This document shows, piece after piece, positions 15,401 through 25,651 of a DNA stretch of 64,000 bases. The notes below the pieces were generated by a model. The model ran no database searches, had not been told where the DNA came from, and was given only the letters and a program-made list of their open reading frames with translations. This DNA is from Ampullaceana balthica (lineage: Eukaryota > Mollusca > Gastropoda > Lymnaeidae): positions 682,001 through 746,000 of the forward strand of contig CALYLW010000136.1 of NCBI GenBank assembly GCA_944989445.1, written 5' to 3'. Positions within the stretch are counted from its first letter, which is position 1. Each line of letters opens with the position of its first letter. The position numbers were made by a program, and so were the translations under genes.

Positions 15401-17461
15401 ATTATATCTAATCCTCTATTTAAAGTTTTAAAGATTTTTTTTTCAAATTGACCATATAATTTTTCTACTTTCTTTTCCTTAAAAAAAATTCCCTACTCTG
15501 AAACTAATTACCTTGTCATCAAAATCAGGGGGATATTGCTGAAGGATGAAGGGGGCTAAAAATTACAAACAAAAACAGATAGTTAACATAAATATAAAAG
15601 TGCTTAAATATATTTTTTAAGATAAAATTTATTTTGCCGGTTATATCTAAAGAAAATTGTTTACAATTAAGCCCTAAAATCATGAAAAAATTATGTTTCA
15701 ACAATATATTAAGTCCATACAGTAAGTTATTTACCATCATCATCAAGTTCACTCTTGGCAATCTCAACAAATACCTCAAACAGCTGCTTAGGTTTTTCTC
15801 TGGAATCATTAATAAAAGAAATCATAACTGTTAGGGGGATCAGGAATAAATTATATTACAATCACAACAATGCCCCATTCCAATTATAATGTAGGCATAT
15901 GCTTATATCAATGGTATAAAATATAATACATAGTCATAGTAGAGTGACCATCTTTTTGTCTATATTATAGTTTAAATTTAGTCTTATTATATTTAAAAAT
16001 GAAGAAGGCTACAATTTTAGGCCTAATGTATAAAAAATGTCATATAGCCAATTACCATGCCTATAACTATACTATTAGCCTATATTTTAAGTCACTTAAA
16101 CATCCTACTCAATTGTATATATTATATGAATATTGTATATAGATATACAGTATTTAATTCAAATTCTTGGCTAAAGCCATTTCTAAATCAACATATCATA
16201 AAATATAACTTTCAAATATGGATGTTTGGTTTGCAGGTGATATGTAAGCGAGGTGTTAGAATCATGGTAGCAATGTTCTCTTTAAGCTGCGCGGCTGCGC
16301 AGATACTTGACCTACGCCACGCAGCAAATTTTGTAAAATATTGCACAAAAAATGGACTTTGCAGACAAGTTTTTTTTAACTTTGCACACGGACCAACGAA
16401 GCTTAGACTTAGAGGGAACATTACATGGTAGGCAAACGATTTCTCTTAATGATTTTAATGGACACAATAATCTTTATCAACATTTTGAACATTCACGTAA
16501 GTCAATAGTTTAAAACCAAAATGTTCGTGCAATCGTCCGGAAATTAGTTTATATTTATTGGCCGAAATATTTTACTTTTTGACTTCCAGTACATTTATAA
16601 GCGGTGAGTCGATTAATCGTTACAACATTTTTTAATCGTTAAAATTTTTAAAGATTAATCGAGAAATTAATGGTTAATTTACCTAAATTTTTGTACTACT
16701 TATTCTGAAAAGTGGAGACGTTGATTAAATATATTTAAATAAATTTATATTTTAGAATTAATACACATATATTATTATATAAATAAGCCCAGATATATTA
16801 ATATCGCATTATTCATTATATATAATATATGCGTATAAAATATTATGAAGAGTTTGTTAAGATATTTTAGCAACTTAGATTTTTTGAAGTGTCTACTGAT
16901 ACTGCTAAGACTAGTCCTAACACTAGCCAGTAAACTTCTATTACGACTAGTCGTAACACTAGCAACATCCTAATTTAATAAGACTAGCCAGTGCTAATGA
17001 ATCTAATAAATGTAAATTATTAATATTGATATTGTTAATCAGTTAATAATTAATAGGCTTAATAGGCCTAAATAAATTTTAATAAATAATACGAGTACGA
17101 GTATAATAATAATATTTATAATGAATAATATTAATGATAATAATTTATAATAAAAAAATATCATTAATAATGTCATGTCTTGGCCTTGGGCTGCACTTAT
17201 TAAACTTATTTGAATTTGACTAAACTAGACAACTAGTAAGACTATTTCTGTTGGTGTGACGCCATTAAAAAGATAATATAATAAAGTAATAAGGCACCAT
17301 TATCATTATGATAAAGCTTAAAACGTAAACTAAAAACTACCCAGTTTAGTTTAAAGTTAAAGTTTAAACAGTAACAGTGAACCGATCATGTATTTATCAT
17401 TTAATTTATGAAATTGAAAGGAATGCAAAGCTTCTACTAGTTACCTGAGTCGAGAACCCAT
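409..17461 (-). CDS. DENND1: DENND1-like (connecdenn) DENN-domain Rab GEF, 5' part, 18 exons
   Basis: Coding exons, 5' to 3' on the minus strand: 17461-17445, 15799-15735, 15555-15512, 15192-15143, 14845-14738, 14144-13985, 13616-13563, 12945-12884, 12773-12675, 12051-12001, 11856-11811, 11182-11075, 10824-10719, 9716-9580, 7570-7439, 7221-7195, 1442-1389, 522-409. All have GT/AG borders with matching phases and give 478 codons, still open at the left edge. Start: MGSRL in a strong context (GCACCATGG), as in vertebrate DENND1. uDENN covers about residues 8-95 (FSFVLTD at 62-68); the DENN core begins at [12 protein letters not shown] (~95) and includes [14 protein letters not shown] and APMPYLIG; dDENN covers ~253-415, ending in RGRLELL and [11 protein letters not shown]1 proteins activate Rab35 on clathrin-coated and endosomal membranes; their clathrin/AP-2 motifs lie in the C-terminal tail, mostly outside this window. 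The last two exons rest on phase and weak similarity only. Paralogue A, B or C was not resolved. Confidence 0.9.
771..1126 (-). mobile_element. Helitron-like non-autonomous element, copy 1
   Basis: In minus orientation it begins TCCTATATAATAAAAG, the type of 5' end seen in Helitrons, with no inverted repeats. A diverged copy lies at 30248-30555 on the plus strand. Both share AATATGACTCCTACAGCC-like sequence, a GGGATTTATAG module and a final GGACGGGCTTT. A CTRR 3' end with hairpin was not clear. It sits in the last visible DENND1 intron. Confidence 0.5.
1867..1898. repeat. (TA)n microsatellite
   Basis: A run of about 14 TA units in DENND1 intron 16-17. Confidence 0.85.
4203..5410. mobile_element. 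hAT-like remnant (Charlie-type ends), interrupted by a LINE
   Basis: The left end CAGAGATGGGCAAAC and the right end GTTTACCCATCACTG form an imperfect inverted repeat of the Charlie type. No transposase is left. A LINE fragment (4385-4950) occupies much of the interior. An 8-bp target duplication could not be recognised. Confidence 0.45.
4385..4950 (-). pseudogene. LINE 3' fragment (reverse-transcriptase ORF C-terminus plus 3' tail)
   Basis: A frame at 4943-4473 (minus) encodes the C-terminal segment of a non-LTR retrotransposon: [19 protein letters not shown], then TYKFSFF and WNGLPEETR. The 5' part is missing, as after incomplete reverse transcription. Past the stop, the tail contains CAATAATCTTCTGTATAG, which recurs at other LINE and SINE ends in the window. 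The group looks CR1/Jockey-like; the clade was not determined. Confidence 0.75.
6525..6932. repeat. 57-bp minisatellite, ~7 copies
   Basis: The unit contains CATGAACTGATGTGACAATA and recurs every 57 bp from about 6540. As 57 is divisible by three, the array leaves an open 218-codon frame on the minus strand that is not a gene. It is intronic in DENND1. Confidence 0.9.
8062..8300. mobile_element. pogo/Tigger-like terminal fragment
   Basis: CAATAGAACCCACTTAACTC after a TA dinucleotide resembles pogo/Tigger ends, followed by repeated TTAACTCG words. More TTAACTCGAT-like sequence occurs at about 9531, so the element may extend to ~9560 and be interrupted by the MITE at 8803. No matching right end was found. 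Confidence 0.35.
8803..9460. mobile_element. hAT-type MITE (658 bp) with 8-bp duplication
   Basis: Inverted ends TAGTGATGGGACGAT and ATCATCCCATCACTA. The flanks are identical 8-mers, ATTAACGC at 8795-8802 and 9461-9468, the length typical of hAT. No coding capacity. Intronic in DENND1. Confidence 0.8.
16271..16423. mobile_element. hAT-type MITE (153 bp), CAATGTTC family, copy 1
   Basis: Ends are CAATGTTCTCTTTAAG and its complement AGGGAACATTA; the interior has the palindromic CTGCGCGGCTGCGCAG. Exact 8-bp duplication CATGGTAG at 16263-16270 and 16424-16431. Located in DENND1 intron 1. A second copy is at 24543-24767. Confidence 0.8.
16690..16985 (-). repeat. Dispersed repeat with TACGACTAGTCGTA-type palindrome
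   Basis: On the minus strand this parallels 49120-49475: a palindromic head (TTACGACTAGTCGTAA), then ACTCTTCATAATATTTTA, then GGGCTTATTTAT, then GTGTATTAATTCTAAAAT. It appears to be a body fragment of the same element family as the palindromic arrays near 46.7, 49.0 and 50.0 kb. Confidence 0.6.
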
Positions 17462-17877
17462 GGTGCGAAACCTTTTTCGCACACTAGTTTAAGGTTAACC
17501 TATTCATATTACTATCTTCCTAAAATGTTATAATTTGAATAGGGTAATTCATTTCCTATACTTGAAAGAAAGTAATCATCAACACAATTTTTCGTTTGCT
17601 AGGGAAGCGGAAGTACTCCCTCGAATGCCATCTTAAATGAACATTCACATGATAACGGTGATGGGTGCATTCGTTACCATCGGTTAGTTACCCGGGGTAT
17701 ACCCCAAACCACTTTTTCTCTAAATATTATAATTCAAATCCACAGTAAAATGAGTTTAAACGCGTCTAGATTTTTAGAAATTATAAATCTAAAATAACAC
17801 GGTTTTTTAAAATCAAAATCTTAATTTTCAAAAATTAAAAATTTCAAAATAATTAATAAATAATTCCAAGTGTATAC

Positions 17878-17942
17878 GTACACCACGGCGGTGCACCCAG
17901 AAAAACAATCGTTTTTTGCCTGCGTAAACCGCCGTGGTGTAC
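17878..17942. repeat. 15-bp perfect hairpin upstream of DENND1
   Basis: GTACACCACGGCGGT at 17878-17892 is exactly complementary to 17928-17942, with a 35-nt spacer. Related ACCACCGCGGTGTA words occur near 21514. It lies about 420 bp upstream of the DENND1 start. Role unknown; a degenerate transposon end is possible. Confidence 0.7.
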
Positions 17943-18291
17943 CTCGCGAAACTACTGGCACTGGCTTTGACTTGGGTACACCGCGGCTAAAAAAGTCATT
18001 TCTCTTGTTGCGAAATTAGCCGATACCACTATATTTAGCCCAAAAGTGTGCAATTCTTAAGCTAATACTAAATATTAGTTCTTAATAATTTATCATTGTC
18101 TTCAAAACTCATGATTACTAGATTTTTAGGTTGCGCTGCCAGAAAACATGATGAATGATGATGGGTGCTCATTTAAGGATAAATGGTAATAACTTTAAAA
18201 AATGAAAATAATAATCACTGGTGGTATTAGGTTCTAATATCAATTTTTTTTTCCTTTTGTATTTTTGAAACACAATTATGGTACCGGCTAA

Positions 18292-18563
18292 GGGGCCGTC
18301 CATAAAGTACGACACTCTCCAGAGGGGGGAGGGGTGTAAGAAAGTGTGACAGTTTGTGACAGGGGGAGGGGGGTCCGGCCATGTGTGACATCACGCTGTT
18401 TTATATTAAATTTTGATTATTTTGTTAATAAAAAACAACATTTTTGTTCGAAAGTGTGACGTACTTTAGGGGGGGGGGTCCGAGATGTGTGACATTTTGT
18501 GACAGGGGGGAGGGGGGAGTTAAAATTGTCAAAAATAGCGTGACGTACTTTATGGACGGCCCC
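18292..18563. mobile_element. Fold-back MITE, GGGGCCGTCCATAAAG family, copy 1
   Basis: Starts GGGGCCGTCCATAAAG and ends CTTTATGGACGGCCCC, with G-rich subterminal blocks full of GTGTGACA. Flanked by TAA on both sides (3-bp duplication). Copies at 31782-32038 and 50230-50499 share the interior AACAACATTTTTGTTCG. A 3-bp duplication with G-rich ends is compatible with the Zator superfamily, but no transposase is present to prove it. Confidence 0.8.
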
Positions 18564-18860
18564 TAACAGCTTGTTTCTTAGTCTTATGTTCAAGTTGTTG
18601 TGTATTATTTTTATACTATACTTTTCCATGCACTAGGCCTTTAATTACAAAATGCCGTCTCTTAAGTCTTAATCTATAAATGTAACTGTTTTGATAATCT
18701 GCATTTTTATTTTTATTTTACACCGTTTCTTCCTACATTAAATATAACAAGTGCCTGTCTTATCTTTTCTTTTCTAAACTCTCCTTCTTATTCTGTACAG
18801 TATACCAAAGATTATTGCGTCCTACGTTTATCCATAGTTTATGTCAAGTCTTGCATTTTT

Positions 18861-19385
18861 AAATCCTTTATATTAACTCGTGGTGTCTGCGTGCACCCTT
18901 GATTGCTTGTCGCCAAAACTTTGGATCGATTTTTAACCCACTTCCTCGTAAGTTAGCGAGCTGAAATTTAGCAGGCAGTTTGGTGGCGATGATAAAAACT
19001 ATGTGTCAAAATTTCAGATCGATCGCATGTATCGTAATTAAATTATTGATTTTTTAGATTATTTTATTTATCTCTTTTTTTTCTCTATGTATCATGTTAT
19101 TTTTTGAGATAGAGTGTCGCGGTGCGTATTATATTGAACGACCTTTCTGTCGCGCAATAAGGTGCGTATTTTACTGACAACTCTTTTTATAAACATATTC
19201 CTGATCGGTGCGCATTATAATAAACATGTTTTACGACACAACTACAATTTTGTATTGTTGGATGGTCTTGCGCTGCGTATTATAATGAACATTCTTTTAG
19301 TTACGTCTCGTACATAAAGGATTTATAGTCAAAAACTTGTTTTTTTTTACGGGTTTTTTTATGATTAGATTTACAATTATGAAAG
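18861..19385 (-). repeat. Diverged copy of the GATCGATC dispersed repeat
   Basis: Contains CCCACTTCCTCGTAAG, GAGCTGAAATTTAGCA, AAAATTTCAGATCGATCG and, at the end, GGATTTATAGTCAAAAAC, in the same order as the copies at 33.5-34.4 kb. Confidence 0.55.
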
Positions 19386-19477
19386 TGTGTTGGTTTGCCT
19401 AGTTTTTTTTAGGCAACCCATTACACGCCAAATTTCCAGACGGGAAGAACGAGAATTTGTTTAATTTTGTAATTGTC

Positions 19478-19634
19478 TTGCCTCTCTATATAGACGCTCC
19501 TTCTATACAGAATAATTTAGCGTCGACAGACCATGCCGGTGTGTTGGCAAGTGATTCAGCATTCACAGGCCACGGCTATGAGGGTTCCACGCATGACCCA
19601 GCCGCCTTTGTTTCCCTAAATTTAGGGACCTACT
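19478..19634 (-). mobile_element. SINE 3' fragment (minus copy of the 21.7-kb SINE)
   Basis: Read on the minus strand it has AAACAAAGGCGGCTG, GTGGAACCCTCATAGC and a CTTCTGTATAGAAG-like tail, in the order seen at 21860-22020. The tRNA-like head is missing. Confidence 0.65.
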
Positions 19635-19715
19635 TGCGTATGAAATAAGAAAGGTGTAGTTATCAGAATGAGCCCTATGTCTACCTGATGGTTGTATTAG
19701 TTTATTTCTGTGTTT

Positions 19716-20103
19716 TGGGGCCGTCCATAAATGACGTCACGCACCAAGGAGGGGATGGGGGTCACACTTTTGTGACGATGCGTGAAGAGAGGGAGGGGAT
19801 GTTTTAGAAACGTGACTTCACATCAAAACGTGCAATTTTAAATAAAAGTTCCGCGTTTATATTTTATTGTTTACAATCTATTTAATGACTTTTTACGCGT
19901 GTTACGATATTAGAGTGCAGCATTACACTAAATAAACACTTACTTAAATGACAAAAAAGTGATTTGAAACATGCTCATTTTCAAATAGAAAATACGGCTT
20001 TTATGGGGGGGGGGCGCGAAAAAAGCTTTGTGACGTCATATTGGAGGGGGGTGTCTAAGTTTTTGTGACGGTGTGTGACGAAGGGGAGGGGGGGTGAAAA
20101 ATC
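19716..20103. mobile_element. MITE-like element, GGGGCCGTCCATAAATG family, truncated
   Basis: Starts GGGGCCGTCCATAAATGACG, then blocks of G-rich sequence with TGTGACG and an interior TTACGATATTAGAGTGCAG shared with 48148-48747. The right inverted end is missing. Confidence 0.65.
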
Positions 20104-20599
20104 GACCAGAATTCTCCAACTTTGAGAACATGTTTTACCCAAGCGACCCCTTCCCCATTTAAAATTATAGACCCCCCCCCCAAAAAAAAATATATATATA
20201 TAAATAAATAATGTGTATTCATTCATCTTAACATATTAACAATTGCACGATAAACAAATGTTGTACAGTATATTTAAGTCATTGAATCACTAGATAGATA
20301 TGTAATGTATACGCGCCGGTAATAATTTGTACCTGTAGTTACCTGTAGTATTTAACTTAAAACTGTATTTGTTAAAACGATATTTGGTGATGAAGTTGTC
20401 AGTTTCTACTGCTCATACACAAAATGACAGGAAGAAGAAATCAGTGGCGTTCCTCGTTGGGTGAAGAAATATTTTTGGGGACGAGGGGCATATAAAGAGT
20501 CAAAGGTGGTAGAGTATTGCTTTGTAGAACAAAACATTTTGCATTGAATGGAAAGTTTCTTATTCCTTTTTGAAAATCTAAATAGTGATAAAATTTGAG

Positions 20600-20870
20600 T
20601 TTTGGCAAGCAATCCTAGATAACTTAATTCAACCCTCAGATAGACATAAGGATAAAAACACCTTTCTTATTCCGTATGCAAGAACAAACACATACAAATT
20701 TTCGTTCTTCCCATCCGTAATTCGGGCGTGGCATGGGTTGCCTGAAGAAACCAGGAAAACCAACACTTTATCAACATTTAAATATCTAATAAAAATTCAG
20801 GATTAAACGCAAACCATAGATAAGCGTAGGACTCTTAGAAGTAGCGTCTGTAACAGATAAGAGGATAGAG
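20600..20870 (+). pseudogene. Short LINE 3' fragment
   Basis: An open frame ending at 20806 encodes the same C-terminus as the 4.4-kb copy ([17 protein letters not shown], then [10 protein letters not shown]), followed by the family's 3' tail with AGCGTCTGTAACAGATAAG. Strong 5' truncation. Confidence 0.75.
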
Positions 20871-21728
20871 TGGTGGCAGTGGTAAGGGCACTGACACCAG
20901 GAAGCACACTGCACGAAGCGACTTCGAGAAGAATCACACCCGTAGTCGCCCTGGCCTCCGTTTCCATTTTTTTAAAATCCAGGATCTATGACACGGTACC
21001 TCTATGGTACTGCTAGATGTACCTGCTAGCAGGCAGCAGGCGGCAAATTCCATGGGCCAGGCGCCCCTCTTGGATGCGGCGCGTCTGCCCGCCCAGGCAT
21101 GGTGGTAGATTATGGTGTTTTCCAGCATCCTCGGCTCTCCACTCCAACGCTTCTATCCTAGGAATCACAATATATTGCCTTATAAGTAAGGCGTTTGTCA
21201 CCGAAATGTTCTACCCTCTTCAGTTGCCCTCCAGTTGAAGGGACCAACTGTTTAGCACTAGCACCCGAACTGCCCGAATATATTTGCCTATTATTGTCCA
21301 CTAAGACAAAATGCAATGATATATTATATTGGCTATATCATATATATTTGAGTTTATATGTTAGGATGACCTAAAAGTAACACATTAGAATTAGAGCTTA
21401 TTGTCATACGAAGGCAAACGGCAAACGCAGCGCTTCGTATAAATAGGTATTTCTCTTCAACATTTTTTTTTCAGCCGCGATGTTCCTAAGCCCAGCCCAT
21501 AGTTTTGCTGTGGTACACCACCGCGGTGTATATAGTGATGCTGGCGTCGCAAAACAAATCCTCCCCAGATAGTCTCCCCACCCCCACTGATTTATTTTGA
21601 AATAAGGGAGCAAATATTTTCCTTCAGATTAAAATAAATTTCCCCACTAGCTGTAAAATAAAGTCTCCCCCAAAATAAACCCGCCCCCTGTACATTTCCA
21701 ATTACAATACAAAATGAGCACACAAAAC

Positions 21729-22022
21729 CACGGTGGTCGAGTGGCATGCGAGCTCAGCTGGCGTACCGATAGTCACGGGATTCGATTCACCGTGAAGGCT
21801 GGGAGTTTTTCCCGGGGCAAAGAGTGTCCCTGAGTCCACCCAGCTTCGAATGGGTACCTGACACTAGTTAGGGAAACAAAGGCGGCTGTAACCCCAGCCG
21901 CAGGGAATAACGTGGAACCCTCATAGCTGTGGCCTGTGAACGCTGCGTCACTTATCGACAGACCGACATGGTCTGTGGACGCAATAATCTTCTGTGAAGA
22001 TTCAGCGTCTGTATTGATAAAG
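21729..22022 (+). mobile_element. tRNA-derived SINE
   Basis: The head fits a pol III promoter: box A TGGTCGAGTGG and a box B-like ATTCGATTC about 40 nt later. The body has CAAAGAGTGTCCCTGAG and AAACAAAGGCGGCTG. The 3' end ACGCAATAATCTTCTGTGAAG...AGCGTCTGT matches the LINE tails at 4.4, 20.8 and 34.6 kb, as expected of a SINE mobilised by that LINE. Confidence 0.75.
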
Positions 22023-22144
22023 TATAATTTTTATTGCAATAGTCACACTTGTTTACTTTAAAACGATATATGGCAGTGGCGCAGCTAGAAAGGAGCGAGG
22101 AGGGTGGGGACCACCATCTTGACGAAAATTGAGAAATTGTACAT

Positions 22145-23738
22145 TTTAAAATAAAACAAACCCGTAAAAACAAATTTTTTGACTATAAATCCCTTATATA
22201 TGAGACATAACTAACAGTATTGATTATTTTCAAACGCGACAAACATTTACAGACTGAATCTGTCTTAACTCAACTTTGCTTCATAACCCTGTCTGGTCAC
22301 CGATAGCTGGATCGAGCTCAGCGTGACACGTAAAATGTAAACAAAAGCACGCCGGTACTTCGATGGGTCGCGTCAACGCGTCAACTCAAACTTTCACGTG
22401 GGAAAAAAAACAATATCAAACAGTGAATTTGAATTACATAAGTTGTATAAGGATAAACTAAAAATGCATTAATTTAATTACGGTACGTTCGATCGATCTG
22501 AAATTTTGATACGATGCATTGTTAGGTGAGACGGGTCCGTGTGCCAAATTTCAGCTCGATCGGATCACGGGAAGTTGGTCATTTTTGACTTTTGTTTTTC
22601 CACCCGCCCAAGACAGAGATGACGACAGAACGACAGACAGAGACGGCGGTGAAGTTAATATAAAGGATTTAAATAAAACAAACCGTAAAAAACAAAGTTT
22701 TTGACTATAAATCCCTTATATATGAGACATAACTAACAGTATTGATTATTTTCAAACGCGACAAACATTTACAGACTGAATCTGTCTTAACTCAACTTTG
22801 CTTCACAACCCTGGGGGTGAGATGGGAAAAGTCTGGTCACCGATCGCTTGACCGAGCTCAGCGTGACACGTAAAATGTAAACAAAAGCACGCCGGTGCTT
22901 CGATGGGTCGCGTCAACTCAAACTCTCACGTGGGGAAAAAAAATAACAAACAGTGAATGTGAATTACATACGTTATATAAGGATAAACTAAAAATGCATT
23001 AATTTAATTACGGTACGTTCGATCGATCTGAAATTTTGATACGATGCATTGTTAGGTGAGACGGGTCCGTGTGCCAAATTTCAGCTCGATCGGATCACTG
23101 GAAATGGGTCATTTTTGACTTTTGTTTTTTCCGCCCGCCCGCCCAAGACAGACAGGGAGAGATGACGAGACGGCGGTGAAGTTAATAAAAGGGATTTAAA
23201 ATAAAACAAACCCGTAAAAACAAAGTTTTTGACTATAAATCCCTTATATATGAGTCATAACTAACAGTATTGATTATTTTCAAACGCGACAAGCATTTAC
23301 AGACTGAATCTGTCTTAACTCAACTTTGCTTCATAACCCTGCTGAGCTCAGCATGACACGTAAAATGTAAACAAAAGCACGCCGGTACTTCGATGGGTCG
23401 CGTCAAAGCGTCAACTCAAACTCTCACGTGGGGAAAAAACAATAACAAACCGTGAATTTGAATTACATACGTTATATTAGGATCAACTAATAAATGCATT
23501 AATTTAATTACGGTACGTTCGATCGATCTGAAATTTTGATACGATGCATTGTTAGGTGAGACGGGTCCGTGTGCCAAATTTCAGCTCGATCGGATCACGG
23601 GAAGTGGGTCATTTTTTACTTTTGTTTTTCCGCCCGCCCAAGACAGACAGACAGAGAGAGAGAGCGAGAGAGAGAGAGAGAGAGAGAGATGACGACAGAG
23701 ACGCCGGTGAAGTTAATATAAGGGATTTAAAAAGTTTT
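22145..23738. repeat. Tandem triplication of a ~525-bp dispersed repeat
   Basis: Three head-to-tail units start near 22145, 22669 and 23197. Each has GTTTTTGACTATAAATCCC, CAACTTTGCTTC, GAGCTCAGC, CACGTGGG, then GGTACGTTCGATCGATCTG, GATACGATGCATTG, GTGCCAAATTTCAGCTCGAT, and a terminal CAGACAG/GAGA-rich stretch. The third lacks part of the CCGATNGCT segment. Same family as 18861-19385, 33535-34435 and 36500-36870. No credible ORF. Confidence 0.85.
23650..23692. repeat. (GA)n-rich simple repeat
   Basis: CAGACAGACAG followed by AGAGAGCGAGAGAGAG at the end of the third repeat unit. Confidence 0.85.
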
Positions 23739-24445
23739 TGCGGTACAGATTAAACCCCAAATGAAGTACAACACTGAGTTTTGTTTTGTATCACTTGTGT
23801 ATAAATGCAGTAGTTGGGTATATAAAAGCAGGGATTGCTGTATAGAGGCAATGGTTAGTGTATAATGGCAGGGTTGTGCTGGGTATGTGAAGGCATGGGT
23901 TGGGTTGGTGTTATTCCTAGATACGATAAAGTCACACAAACTCCATATGTTACGACGGTGAGAAAGTTACTAACATTCTTGATTATATAATATACCAGTT
24001 CATAAGCCAATTCAACATCAAATTTGGTTTGAAATTCAGCTAAGGACAAGCCATTCAGCGAGAAAAATAGATGAAGAACCTAAAGGAGTTGTGCACTAGC
24101 TAACAAAATAATGGTTCTACAAGATTATTTCTTTTAAATAAATTTAAATTGATGTAAAATAATAACAGTATCTCATTGCTTTTTCTATAATATTATTAAA
24201 TGCTTTAATCTTCAGGCCATCAATTAACTTTTTTTTCTTAACATTGTTATACCGTTAAATTATTTTAACAATGTCTCAAGTAGAAATCCACAGAGGTCAT
24301 TGACCTATTGACCTCGGCATCCGAACCTGACCTCAGACTCACTTATCGCAACTTTATTTGGGTCCAATACCTGGTGGAGGCGGAGGGGTTTACGTCTTCA
24401 TTTGTGTGGGGGGGGGGCGTCTCACTTCCCAATCAACTTTTATCA

Positions 24446-25650
24446 GGGGCGTCACACCAACATGACTTAAAGCCAGGGTGACTTACATACAAATACCAAG
24501 AAGGTCACACCTCACAGGAACGTCATACCAACATGTCTTACGCAATGTTCCTTCTAAGGTTTGTTGGTCCATGTGCAAAATAACAAACTCGTGTGCAAAG
24601 TTGTACAGCATCCTATTTTTCTGTGCAAAAATGTACACCCCACAGACACAGATGCATGTATAATATTATCCTTATCAAAATTTGCTGGCGGGTAAATCTG
24701 AACTGCTGCACGGCGTCGGTCAGATATCTGCGCAGCCGTGAAGCTGCGCAGCTTAAAGAGAACATTGGTCTTACCTCACAGAAATGTCATACCAACAGGC
24801 CTTATACCACACAGGAACGTCATACCAACAGGTGTTAGCTCACAGGAATGTCATATCAACAGGTCTGAACTCACAGGAACGTCATACCAACAGGTCTTAT
24901 ACCTCACAGGAACGTCATACCAACAGGTCTTACCTCACAGGAACGTCATACCAACATGTATTACCTTACAGGAACGTCATACCAACAGGTCTTATACCTC
25001 ACAGGAACGTCATACCAACAGGTTTTATACACCCACAGGAACGTCATACCAACAGGTCTTATACCTCACAGGAACGTCACACCAACAGGTCTTACCTCAC
25101 ATGAACGTCATACCAACAGGTATTACCTCACAGGAACGTCATACCAACAGGTCTTATACCTCACAGGAACGTCATACCAACAGGTCTTATACCTCACAGG
25201 AACGTCATACCAACAGGTCTTATACCTCACAGGAACGTCATACCAACAGGTCTTATACCTCACAGGAACGTCATACCAACAGGTCTTATACCCCACAGGA
25301 ACGTCATACTAACAGGTCATATACCTCGCGGGAACGTCATACCAACAGGTCTTATACCCCACAGGAACGTCATACCAACAGGTGATATACCTCACAGGAA
25401 CGTCATACCAACAGGTCTTATACCCCACAGGAACGTCTTACCAACAGATCTTTTACCCCACAGGAACGTCATACCAACAGGTCTTATACCCCACAGGAAC
25501 GTCATACCAACAGGTCTTATACCCACAGGAACGTCATACTTACAGGTCTTATACCCCACAGGAACGTCATACCAACAGGTCTTATACCTCACAGGAACGT
25601 CATACCAACAGGTCTTATACCTCACAGGAACGTCATACCAACAGGTCATA
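24446..25650. repeat. 33-bp minisatellite, left block
   Basis: Unit CTCACAGGAACGTCATACCA plus AACAGGTCTTATAC, repeated about 30 times with small variants. It is interrupted at 24543-24767 by a MITE and ends at 25650 where a LINE is inserted; the array resumes at 27247. The 33-bp period keeps all three frames open (up to 215 codons), so frames here are artefacts. Confidence 0.9.
24543..24767. mobile_element. hAT-type MITE (225 bp), CAATGTTC family, copy 2
   Basis: Ends CAATGTTCCTTCTAAG and CTTAAAGAGAACATTG, interior CTGCGCAGCCGTGAAGCTGCGCAG. Flanked by GTCTTACG (24535-24542) and GTCTTACC (24768-24775), a 7-of-8 duplication of minisatellite sequence. It therefore jumped into an existing array unit. 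Confidence 0.8.
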
Positions 25651-25651
25651 T

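Larger units (their letters stand above)
18796..19715 (-). pseudogene. LINE 3' fragment, interrupted by other repeats
   Basis: Pieces of the 4.4-kb LINE end recur on the minus strand at ~18796-18860 (3' tail), 19387-19470 (GCAACCCATTACACGCC, GGGAAGAACGAGAATTTG) and 19635-19715. They are separated by a dispersed repeat (18861-19385) and a SINE fragment (~19478-19634). The order shows the LINE was there first. Confidence 0.6.

Noticed and set aside
20934..21238. Overlapping frames on both strands near 21.0-21.2 kb
   Set aside because: Higher GC keeps frames open; no family motif and no splice context. It may be an unclassified repeat.
21729..21800. Functional tRNA gene
   Set aside because: Pol III boxes are present but the cloverleaf is poor and a SINE body follows immediately.
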